This document shows positions 33,279-40,182 of a stretch of 46,192 nt of DNA, piece by piece. A model generated the notes under the pieces. That model was not told where the DNA came from and ran no database searches. It saw only the letters and a program-made list of their open reading frames with translations. Within the stretch, counting starts at the first letter, position 1; each line of letters starts with the position of its first letter. The position numbers were made by a program, and so were the translations under genes. Source of the stretch: an uncultured Bacteroides sp. (GTDB taxonomy: Bacteria; Bacteroidota; Bacteroidia; Bacteroidales; Bacteroidaceae); NCBI GenBank assembly GCA_900556625.1, contig USPQ01000015.1:1-46192 (forward strand), in the 5' to 3' direction.

Positions 33279-36200
33279 TTATAAAGTCAAGTTAATACCA
33301 AAATAAATTACTCTCGGGGTATTTGCATCACTGTTTTCCGGGTCGTAACCGGGCCAACCGGAGATATAACCTGCATTCTTCATCGTAGCATTGACGTTCA
33401 GGTTCTGAATCCGCAGCGGCTCTATCAGCTTCTTCGGGAAAGTATATCCGATTGAGATATTATCAAAACGCAGGAAAGAAGCGTTCTTGTAAATGGCATA
33501 CGAAACGCCGGCAGGCTTCTTGTTGGCCAGACGCGGATATTCATTGTTACGGTTTTCCGGCGTCCAGTAGTCACGTTTAATCTGGTTCGTCACGTTCAGC
33601 AAAGCATTGTCGTTGGTAAAACGTCCCAATGTCTTTTTATGTCCGATATAGGAGTACATATTGAACGAGATATTGAAGTTCTTGAACAACGTGAAATCAT
33701 TACGCATACTCCAACGCAGACGCGGCATCGTAGTTCCCTGGAATTCCTTATCCGTATTGTCATATTTGTAGTTCATATCTTTATCCAGCAGATGAACGTC
33801 ACCCGGCTGCTGACCGTATTTGGCAGCTTCTTCACGTTCTTCTTCCTGCCAGATTCCCACTACCTTGTAATCCCAGATTTCATCAATATCGTGTCCGATG
33901 AAACGCTTGTTCTTGATATCGTCCGCTTCACGCTGGCCGATAACGTTACCGTCCGCATCTTTCACATCTTCCATGATTCCGTACAGGTGAGTTATCTTGT
34001 TCTTGTTATAAGCCAGGCTGAAAGAAGTACGCCATGTAAGCTTATCCATTCTGATGTTGGTAGAGTTCAGTGAAAGCTCGACACCGGTATTCTGTACCTC
34101 ACCGATATTAGACATCACGGAGCTGTAACCGATCAGGCTGGGCAACTCACGGCTGACAAGCAGGTCGGTCGTAATCTTCTTATATACATCTAGGTTAGCG
34201 CTCAGTCTGCCTTTCAGGAAAGTCAGGTCCGTACCGATATTCCATGAAGTCGTTGATTCCCATTTCAGGTTGGGGTTAGCCATAGTAGAAGCGTAGAAAG
34301 TGTTGGCGGTCACCAGACTGCCGGTTGCCGGATCCACATAAATGTATTTGCGCGGGGCCAACTGCATGAATGCAGCATAAGTACCTACGGCACGGTTACC
34401 GTTCTTACCCCATGAGAGACGCAGTTTACCATATTCGAACCAATCCGGACGGTGCAGGAATTTCTCTTCAGAGAACACCCAACCCAATGCGATAGCCGGA
34501 AAAGTGGCACGCGGGTTGGCAAGACCGAAAGCTGAATATCCGTCACGACGTACAGTAGCGGTAATCAGGTAACGCTGGTCGTATACATAGTGCAGACGTC
34601 CCATAAAGGCGTCTCCTGTACGGTAGACATCATCACTGGATACGTTAGGGCTGGTACCGAAACCGATACCTCCATAACCCAGTTCGTCGGTAGGCAGGAA
34701 GTTTTCATTCGTCATTTCATCATGCCAACGCTGGAACTTCTCCCAGTTGGCAAGGAAAGTAAAGTCAAAAGCGTGCTTGCCGAATGTCTTGTTCCACTTC
34801 AGCATATTATCCCATTGCCAATAGAAATCCTTCGTATGCGTACGTTCCACACGGCCGTTCTGCGAACCGGAGTCGGGAGAAGCGGCTGCCTTATGGAAAA
34901 GATAGTTTGTCCATTCAAAACGCGGAGAATAAGTAGTCTGGATAGAAAAGCCCAAAGGGAGGGTGATTTTCAGATAAAGAGCTGCATTCAAGTTCTCGAT
35001 GTCATTGCGTTTATTCTGGAAAGCCGGAGCAAGCAACGGGTTGCTCTGGTTATTGTTACCGGTAGGGTATTGTTTCAAAGTCACTCCATCGTCTTCGTAA
35101 AGGCTTCCGAAAGGTGAAAGAGTAGTGTAATTGCCGGATGAACTACTGATATATCCCTCATCACGTGAAGTAAACTGTGCGTTCACACCGTAAGTAAGGA
35201 AGCTCTGTATCTTATTCTCCAGGTTGATACGTGCACGGATAGCACTGTATCCTCCGCCACGCACGTTACTCTCGTTTTTCAGGTAGTTGATAGATGAATA
35301 ATAAGACATTTCGTCTTTCTTTCCTGCCACGCTGACCGTGTAATCCTGACGTAACGCTACATCCTGATAAATGACATCGCGCCAGTCTACAAGACGTCCG
35401 GCCAAATAGTTGTTGACCTCCGTATTGGTAAATTCGAGACGTGTCAGCCAGATACTTGTCGGGTCGCCTTTATCGTTTCCCATCCAGTTTGCCAAGTCCG
35501 CATTGGACATGTGTGCCGGATTGTCGAAATATCCGGTAGCTGCTTTTGAAGGATTTTTGCTAACTTCCACATCCCGGCGGAAATTGATGAAATCCTCTCC
35601 TTCGTATACTTCCGGCAAAGAGTTCACCATTGAAAGTCCCCATGTACCACTGAAATTGATAATCGGTTTCGTTGAACTTGTTCCTTTCTTGGTAGTAATC
35701 AGCACAACGCCATTGGCTGCCTTCGCACCATAAACGGCTGTGGAACTGGCGTCTTTCAATACGTCTATCTGCTCAATGTCGTTAGGATTGATGTCGGTCA
35801 TCTGTCCCGAATAGATTACTCCGTCCAATACAATCAGAGGTTCAAGGGAAGATTTATCCGTACTCGTTGCACGCAGGTTGTTTTTACCACGCACCATCAT
35901 GCTGGTGTTACCCTTCGTATCGGTTTCGATACCTACCGAAAGTCCGGCCACACCCGTGCGGAGCATATCCTGAACAGTTTTCGGTTGTTCTTTTTCAAGG
36001 TCGCTGGCTTTCAAGGATGCCACGGCTCCGGTCAGGTCTTTCTTCTTCATTACACCGTAACCTACCACTACGACCTCCTCCAGTGTCTTGGAGTCTTCCT
36101 TCATTTTGATGATAGACTTCTGCCCGGCTTTCACCGTCTGAGTCGTATAACCGATATACGAGATCTGAAGCGAAGATCCGAAAGGCGCTTCCAGTTTGTA

Positions 36201-36641
36201 GTTACCGTCAATATCGGTAATCACACCGGTCGTTGTGCCGGCTACCAAAACGTTAGCTCCGATAATGGGCTCTCCGTTCTCGTCTACAACTTTACCGATG
36301 ATTGTAGTCGCCTTGCCCGTCTGTGCCGGAGTACTCTTTTTGGGGAACAAGGCAATCTGTGTGCTGGTCACTTCAAATGACAGGTCAATGCCTTTCAGCA
36401 TTTCTCCTACCGCTTTGGATACAGGAACCTGTTTCACGTTCAGGCTGACTTCCTGTTTCACATTTACTTGTGTTGCGTCATAAAAGAAGGTATAGCCGCT
36501 GGTTTTCTCAATGCGTGCCATAGCTTCGGACAATGGAATTTTCGAGAAGCTTATCGTTATCATCTTCTCTTTTACTTGTGCAGAAAGTACAACGCTAAAA
36601 AATAATAGCGTTAAAAGTGCAAAATGCTTTTTTAAATTCAT
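33279..36641 (-). CDS. SusC-like TonB-dependent receptor/transducer with N-terminal STN domain
   Basis: This outer-membrane importer (1120 aa) moves glycans with energy from TonB. Domains in order are a signal peptide (1-21), an STN (secretin/TonB N-terminal) domain (about 25-100, starting ITISFSKIPLSEAMARI), a carboxypeptidase-regulatory-like beta-sandwich (about 112-190), the plug (about 200-330, starting VVVGYGVMKKKDLTGAV) and a 22-strand barrel. STN domains contact FecR-type anti-sigma factors, so this receptor should signal as well as transport, in line with the fecR gene just upstream. The C-terminus ends YFGINLTL, a normal outer-membrane beta-strand ending in a hydrophobic residue. Confidence 0.96.
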   Translation of the reverse strand: MNLKKHFALLTLLFFSVVLSAQVKEKMITISFSKIPLSEAMARIEKTSGYTFFYDATQVNVKQEVSLNVKQVPVSKAVGEMLKGIDLSFEVTSTQIALFPKKSTPAQTGKATTIIGKVVDENGEPIIGANVLVAGTTTGVITDIDGNYKLEAPFGSSLQISYIGYTTQTVKAGQKSIIKMKEDSKTLEEVVVVGYGVMKKKDLTGAVASLKASDLEKEQPKTVQDMLRTGVAGLSVGIETDTKGNTSMMVRGKNNLRATSTDKSSLEPLIVLDGVIYSGQMTDINPNDIEQIDVLKDASSTAVYGAKAANGVVLITTKKGTSSTKPIINFSGTWGLSMVNSLPEVYEGEDFINFRRDVEVSKNPSKAATGYFDNPAHMSNADLANWMGNDKGDPTSIWLTRLEFTNTEVNNYLAGRLVDWRDVIYQDVALRQDYTVSVAGKKDEMSYYSSINYLKNESNVRGGGYSAIRARINLENKIQSFLTYGVNAQFTSRDEGYISSSSGNYTTLSPFGSLYEDDGVTLKQYPTGNNNQSNPLLAPAFQNKRNDIENLNAALYLKITLPLGFSIQTTYSPRFEWTNYLFHKAAASPDSGSQNGRVERTHTKDFYWQWDNMLKWNKTFGKHAFDFTFLANWEKFQRWHDEMTNENFLPTDELGYGGIGFGTSPNVSSDDVYRTGDAFMGRLHYVYDQRYLITATVRRDGYSAFGLANPRATFPAIALGWVFSEEKFLHRPDWFEYGKLRLSWGKNGNRAVGTYAAFMQLAPRKYIYVDPATGSLVTANTFYASTMANPNLKWESTTSWNIGTDLTFLKGRLSANLDVYKKITTDLLVSRELPSLIGYSSVMSNIGEVQNTGVELSLNSTNIRMDKLTWRTSFSLAYNKNKITHLYGIMEDVKDADGNVIGQREADDIKNKRFIGHDIDEIWDYKVVGIWQEEEREEAAKYGQQPGDVHLLDKDMNYKYDNTDKEFQGTTMPRLRWSMRNDFTLFKNFNISFNMYSYIGHKKTLGRFTNDNALLNVTNQIKRDYWTPENRNNEYPRLANKKPAGVSYAIYKNASFLRFDNISIGYTFPKKLIEPLRIQNLNVNATMKNAGYISGWPGYDPENSDANTPRVIYFGINLTL

Positions 36642-36678
36642 ATTTTTGCGATATTAAAAGTTAACTGTAAGGAGGCTG

Positions 36679-36703
36679 CATTAAAATGGGTCAGATTTTA
36701 ATG
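36679..36703. promoter_or_regulatory. Hairpin or operator just upstream of the susC-like gene
   Basis: A perfect 9-bp inverted repeat (CATTAAAAT, 36679-36687, and ATTTTAATG, 36695-36703) with a 7-base spacer (GGGTCAG) lies 38 bases before the SusC start. No TAnnTTTG element is seen nearby, which fits control by the ECF sigma factor instead of the housekeeping one. Confidence 0.4.
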
Positions 36704-36744
36704 TTCACTCACTTTCTTCGGTTAATAAAAAACTTGATTTGGTA

Positions 36745-36775
36745 GGGGGGAAAGCCGGAAGCGGAACTTCCCCCT
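36745..36775. terminator. GC-rich hairpin between fecR and susC
   Basis: GGGGGAA (36746-36752) pairs with TTCCCCC (36768-36774), enclosing a small CCG/CGG pairing. It lies between fecR and susC and could attenuate read-through. The T-rich side faces the + strand, so its action on the minus transcript is uncertain. Confidence 0.4.
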
Positions 36776-36887
36776 TATTTATTCTATATCTTCATTATAT
36801 CATAGGCTCGCCTTTCTCTCTTACTTATTTGTCAAAAAATTCATTTTACCGATATTGAACTCGGATATTTGCATTGTGTGTTACCAC

Positions 36888-37958
36888 TTATTGTTTCTGC
36901 TTCGGTAAAATTGTCAACATATTCTCATCATTAAATTCATAGTTGATAGGATGAATGCGCGACATGATTCGCATGATTTCTTCCAACGGTTCGTGCCGCA
37001 AGGTGAATGTGTATCTGTACTGTTCCTGCAATTCCGGAGACAAATTTATCTTCACATTATACCATTTGGACAGAAGAGGGCAAATCTCATCCAACGGCCT
37101 GTTTTTAAATACAATCTGATTGCTTGCCCACGAGACAGCCAACTCGATATCTCCTTTTTCTATTTGAAGCCGTCCGTTACGCTTGTTGAAAGTACCGACT
37201 TCTCCCGGATGCAGAAAACGGGTTTCCGCTTTCGTCTCCAACGACACCGAACCTTCTTTCAGGCTGACAAATGTATTTTCCGAACCGGGAAAGGATTCTA
37301 CATTGAATTTTGTACCGTGTACGGTGATTTTCATTCCTTCGGTTTCAACGACGAAAGGATGATCCTTATCGTGGGCCACATCAAAGTAAGCCTCTCCATT
37401 CAACCGGACATTTCTGTTTTTCGAATAATAATTCGTATTATAAGTAAGCGAAGTAGCCGAATGAATCCATACATTCGACCCGTCCGGCAGAGCTACTTCC
37501 GATTTACCTCCCCAATTGGAATAGGTTTGTTGCGCCATTTCCGGCTGACCGATCTTTATACCTATATATAAAGAAACGGAAAGGAAGACAGCCACAACTA
37601 CGCAGGCAGCCGCAACATAGCGTTGAAAACGGGGGAAAGCCCACAAACGAACAGGTTGTTCCTTATCTTTGAGATTCACTTCAACTTTATCTTCAGACCT
37701 TTCCATATCTTCAGCTTGTCTCCGTTCAGCCTCCTCACACTCCTCCATACGCTGCATCAACTCTTTCCAGTAGAAATCTACGTCCGGCGTATAATTGATA
37801 ACTTTAGCACGCACCTTTTCCCAAACTCCCCGAAGTTCTTCATACACCTTCCGGTTCTCATCGATAGACACCCACTCCTCCAAGTGCTTTTTATCAGCAT
37901 CGGAGATGTCTTGTTTCAGGTCGGAAATGATTAACTCCCAAGGTATTTCTTTTTTCAT
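36888..37958 (-). CDS. FecR-family anti-sigma factor
   Basis: This membrane protein holds the ECF sigma factor until signalled by the STN domain of the SusC-like receptor. The 356-aa protein has an N-terminal cytoplasmic region (about 1-110) that would bind sigma, one membrane segment (about 114-134), a periplasmic FecR domain (about 155-260, with DGSNVWIHSATSLTY and GEAYFDVAHDKDHPFVVET-like strands) and a C-terminal DUF4974/STN-like domain (about 285-352). It lies upstream of susC on the same strand, but its sigma factor gene is divergent, not upstream in the same operon as is usual. Confidence 0.95.
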   Translation of the reverse strand: MKKEIPWELIISDLKQDISDADKKHLEEWVSIDENRKVYEELRGVWEKVRAKVINYTPDVDFYWKELMQRMEECEEAERRQAEDMERSEDKVEVNLKDKEQPVRLWAFPRFQRYVAAACVVVAVFLSVSLYIGIKIGQPEMAQQTYSNWGGKSEVALPDGSNVWIHSATSLTYNTNYYSKNRNVRLNGEAYFDVAHDKDHPFVVETEGMKITVHGTKFNVESFPGSENTFVSLKEGSVSLETKAETRFLHPGEVGTFNKRNGRLQIEKGDIELAVSWASNQIVFKNRPLDEICPLLSKWYNVKINLSPELQEQYRYTFTLRHEPLEEIMRIMSRIHPINYEFNDENMLTILPKQKQ

Positions 37959-38030
37959 GCTTCGCTATCGTTTTTAACTGTTACCGATACTAAGACACAA
38001 AAAACGAATCATACCCTTATTCAGAAAAGC

Positions 38031-38056
38031 ATTTTTTTAGTTTCTACTAAAAAAAT
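38031..38056. promoter_or_regulatory. Perfect palindrome in the sigma/fecR intergenic region
   Basis: ATTTTTTTAGT (38031-38041) and ACTAAAAAAAT (38046-38056) form a perfect 11-bp inverted repeat with a 4-base loop. It covers the -33 region of the candidate sigma-gene promoter (-7 at 38063) and lies between the divergent genes, so it could be an operator acting on both. As RNA read in either direction it also resembles a weak terminator. Confidence 0.5.
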
Positions 38057-38062
38057 ATTCTT

Positions 38063-38070
38063 TAACTTTG
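38063..38070 (+). promoter_or_regulatory. Candidate -7 promoter element for the ECF sigma gene
   Basis: TAACTTTG matches TAnnTTTG and lies 31 bases before the chosen start at 38101. The -33 region is inside the palindrome at 38031-38056. Confidence 0.5.
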
Positions 38071-38100
38071 CAACGTCTCACTAACCTAATTACAAACACT

Positions 38101-38643
38101 ATGGACGATATGTTCCTTTTGCAATTGATAAAGAATGGTGATAAGCAGGCGTTCAAGTACGTCTTCGATACTTATTTCACTGTTCTTTGCCGCTTTATGT
38201 ATTTGTATTTAGGAGATACACAAGAAGCGGAAGATATAGCAAGTGACATCTTTGCGTCCGTATGGGAAAACAGAAAAAAACTTGAAATCAGGCTTACTTT
38301 CAAAGCTTATCTTTTTCAGGCTGCCAAAAACAGGTGTCTGAACGCTATACGGGACAGAAAGGCTACTGTCTCACTGGACGACATCAACGGACAGGACACT
38401 CCGCAAGTAAGCATCACCGATTCACTGGAAACAGAAGAACTGAATAATTTAATTCAGGAGGCTATCCTGTCACTTCCCGAAAAATGTCGTGAGGTATTTC
38501 TGCAAAGCCGCACGAAGAATCTGACAAACCAGGAAATCGCGGAGTCAATGGATATATCTGTCAAGACAGTAGAGGCACAAATCACGAAAGCGCTGAAACA
38601 AATCCGGAAGTTCTTGGGTACACAATATCAATATTTGTTCTAA
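38101..38643 (+). CDS. ECF-type RNA polymerase sigma factor
   Basis: The 180-aa protein (start at MDDMFLLQLI, since an upstream in-frame ATG would overlap the promoter) has sigma region 2 (about 15-85, with YLGDTQEAEDIASDIFASVW, the core-binding helix) and region 4 (about 120-175, with LPEKCREVFLQS and the DNA-binding helix-turn-helix NQEIAESMDISVKTVEAQI). It lacks regions 1 and 3, as ECF factors do. It is divergent from fecR, with 142 bases between them, and its target is presumably the fecR-susCD-GH105-GH2 unit. Confidence 0.95.
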   Translation: MDDMFLLQLIKNGDKQAFKYVFDTYFTVLCRFMYLYLGDTQEAEDIASDIFASVWENRKKLEIRLTFKAYLFQAAKNRCLNAIRDRKATVSLDDINGQDTPQVSITDSLETEELNNLIQEAILSLPEKCREVFLQSRTKNLTNQEIAESMDISVKTVEAQITKALKQIRKFLGTQYQYLF

Positions 38644-38673
38644 GTTTCCCGGCAGATAAAAGATGGAATGATC

Positions 38674-39549
38674 CTACTTCTTTTCCGCCAGATAAACCCC
38701 TAATATGATGCAAGCCGCCCCCATTAACGTAATCCATGTGATTTGTTCGTGGAGAATGAGCACCGAAGCCACCATCGTCACCAACGGATTCAAATAGATA
38801 TAATTGGAGGCCCGCATCGTTCCCAGCTGTTTCAAAACCACATTCCAAAGAATATAGCAGATCAAAGAAGCCAGGACTGCCAGGAACAAGAGATTGGACA
38901 ATACGAGCGGTTGCAGAAGCACATCAAAATCCGGTTGCAGCGGATGAAGAAGAAAAGCGGGAAGAATAGTCAATACCCCATAGAAAAATATCTTACGGGT
39001 AATAAATACCGTGGGATAACGTCCCGTCATCCACTTTATTACCAGACTATAAAAAGCCCATGACAGAGCCGCAAGCAAAGTGAGCAAATCACCCACAGGA
39101 GAAAGCTTCAACACTACACTTCCGTTAAAGACGACCAGCCCTACGCCAATCAGGGCCAACAGCGAACCATAGATCAGCCCTTTCGTAGCCTTCTCACTCT
39201 TATAAAAGAGCAGGGAAAGAATCGTAGTCAGCAGAGGAGCCGTGCAAATGATGAAAGCAACATTGGAGGCTTGGGTAATCCCCAAAGCTGTATTTTCTGT
39301 GAAGAAATAAAGCGATCCGCCGAATACGCCTCCCGCCACCAACCAAAGCTCATCTTTCAGATTATCGGCAAACAAGTGTTTTGGAGAAATCGCCCAAATA
39401 CCTATATAGGCTATCAAAAAGCGATAAAAGAAAATTTCCTGAGGAGTGAGTCCGTGATTAATCAATACTTTCGTTGCAATAAAGGTCAGCCCCCAGATAG
39501 CAACCGTCAGTATGGCAATCAGATGATAGTATCCGTGCGTCAGTTTCAT
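38674..39549 (-). CDS. EamA/DMT-superfamily transporter (RhaT/YdcZ-like drug-metabolite exporter)
   Basis: The 291-aa inner-membrane protein has ten hydrophobic segments in two EamA repeats (about 10-140 and 150-288). Recognisable pieces are VAIWGLTFIATKVLINHGL-like sequence in the first helix and LNPLVTMVASVLILHEQIT near the end of the second repeat. Members export amino acids, nucleobases or other metabolites, but substrate cannot be predicted. It converges on the sigma gene with 30 bases between and no clear terminator; the gene has its own -7 element at 39572-39579. Confidence 0.88.
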   Translation of the reverse strand: MKLTHGYYHLIAILTVAIWGLTFIATKVLINHGLTPQEIFFYRFLIAYIGIWAISPKHLFADNLKDELWLVAGGVFGGSLYFFTENTALGITQASNVAFIICTAPLLTTILSLLFYKSEKATKGLIYGSLLALIGVGLVVFNGSVVLKLSPVGDLLTLLAALSWAFYSLVIKWMTGRYPTVFITRKIFFYGVLTILPAFLLHPLQPDFDVLLQPLVLSNLLFLAVLASLICYILWNVVLKQLGTMRASNYIYLNPLVTMVASVLILHEQITWITLMGAACIILGVYLAEKK

Positions 39550-39571
39550 ACTTATACTTTTAATAATGCCG

Positions 39572-39579
39572 CAAAGATA
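39572..39579 (-). promoter_or_regulatory. Candidate -7 promoter element for the EamA gene
   Basis: The minus strand reads TATCTTTG, 23 bases upstream of the start codon. The -33 match is weak. Confidence 0.5.
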
Positions 39580-39842
39580 CAGGGAATCACGAAAATATAT
39601 ACCGACTCTTATGAATATATTTCAGACAGAATCTCGACTAAACAAAACTATAAATAGTCACTTCTTGCCGAAGCACCCGGTCACTGTCAAATAAAATACC
39701 AACAAACGCAAAGGGTTCATTGTATAAACAAATCTTACCAAATAAGGAAAAAACTAAAAATCGGCAAATCCTCACGATATTTCTTCTTTACACTTTATCA
39801 CCGATATTGCATAAACCCGCTTCGAGTTTTTAATAAATAATG

Positions 39843-39887
39843 AAATAGTTTATTATAAACGGTTCCCAAGTTTATTAAAAACTATTT
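39843..39887 (+). other. AT-rich hairpin in the EamA-leuS gap
   Basis: Arms 39843-39860 and 39870-39887 pair at 16 of 18 positions around a 9-base loop and are followed by TTA on the + strand. No + strand promoter or gene is seen before it. The rest of 39580-39925 shows no gene. Confidence 0.4.
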
Positions 39888-39924
39888 TTAGGCACTTTCA
39901 GTTACTCAAATCGAATTATTGCAA

Positions 39925-40050
39925 CAAAAATGGGCAAGAACCTTCACAGTTTCTTGCCCATTCGTTATCCTCATATGCAATTTTGCACATTCACCTATTG
40001 AACCTATGTAATAATACTTATATATTTCATGATTACTTTTCTGTTTTTAA
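39925..40050 (-). ncRNA. Candidate small RNA of about 126 nt upstream of leuS (minus strand)
   Basis: On the minus strand a promoter (TTG 40085-40087, TATATTTG 40057-40064, 20-base spacer) is followed about 90 bases later by a perfect 10-bp terminator stem (39931-39940 with 39951-39960) and a T run (39926-39930). A small hairpin (TGCAA/TTGCA, 39976-39987) lies within the transcript. It contains only very short frames (an 8-codon one, MKYISIIT, and a 22-codon one running past the terminator). The transcript faces away from leuS. It is best described as an intergenic sRNA of unknown function. Confidence 0.55.
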
Positions 40051-40056
40051 TTTCTC

Positions 40057-40087
40057 CAAATATACGAAATAAAAACGAGAAAGTCAA
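40057..40087 (-). promoter_or_regulatory. Promoter of the candidate small RNA
   Basis: TTG and TATATTTG with a 20-base spacer on the minus strand, divergent from the leuS promoter at 40121. Confidence 0.6.
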
Positions 40088-40120
40088 TAGGTAAAGCGTG
40101 GTTATCTGAAAATAAACACG

Positions 40121-40128
40121 TAAATTTG
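40121..40128 (+). promoter_or_regulatory. Candidate -7 promoter element for leuS
   Basis: TAAATTTG lies 55 bases before leuS. The -33 region has no clear TTG. Confidence 0.5.
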
Positions 40129-40182
40129 TGCCTCGAATTAGAAATAACAGTATAAATCACTATAAATAAAAACTTTATCACT

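Noticed and set aside
39961..40182. tRNA or other structural RNA gene next to leuS
   Set aside because: No cloverleaf or CCA end could be found; the sequence is AT-rich and contains only the promoters and the proposed sRNA.
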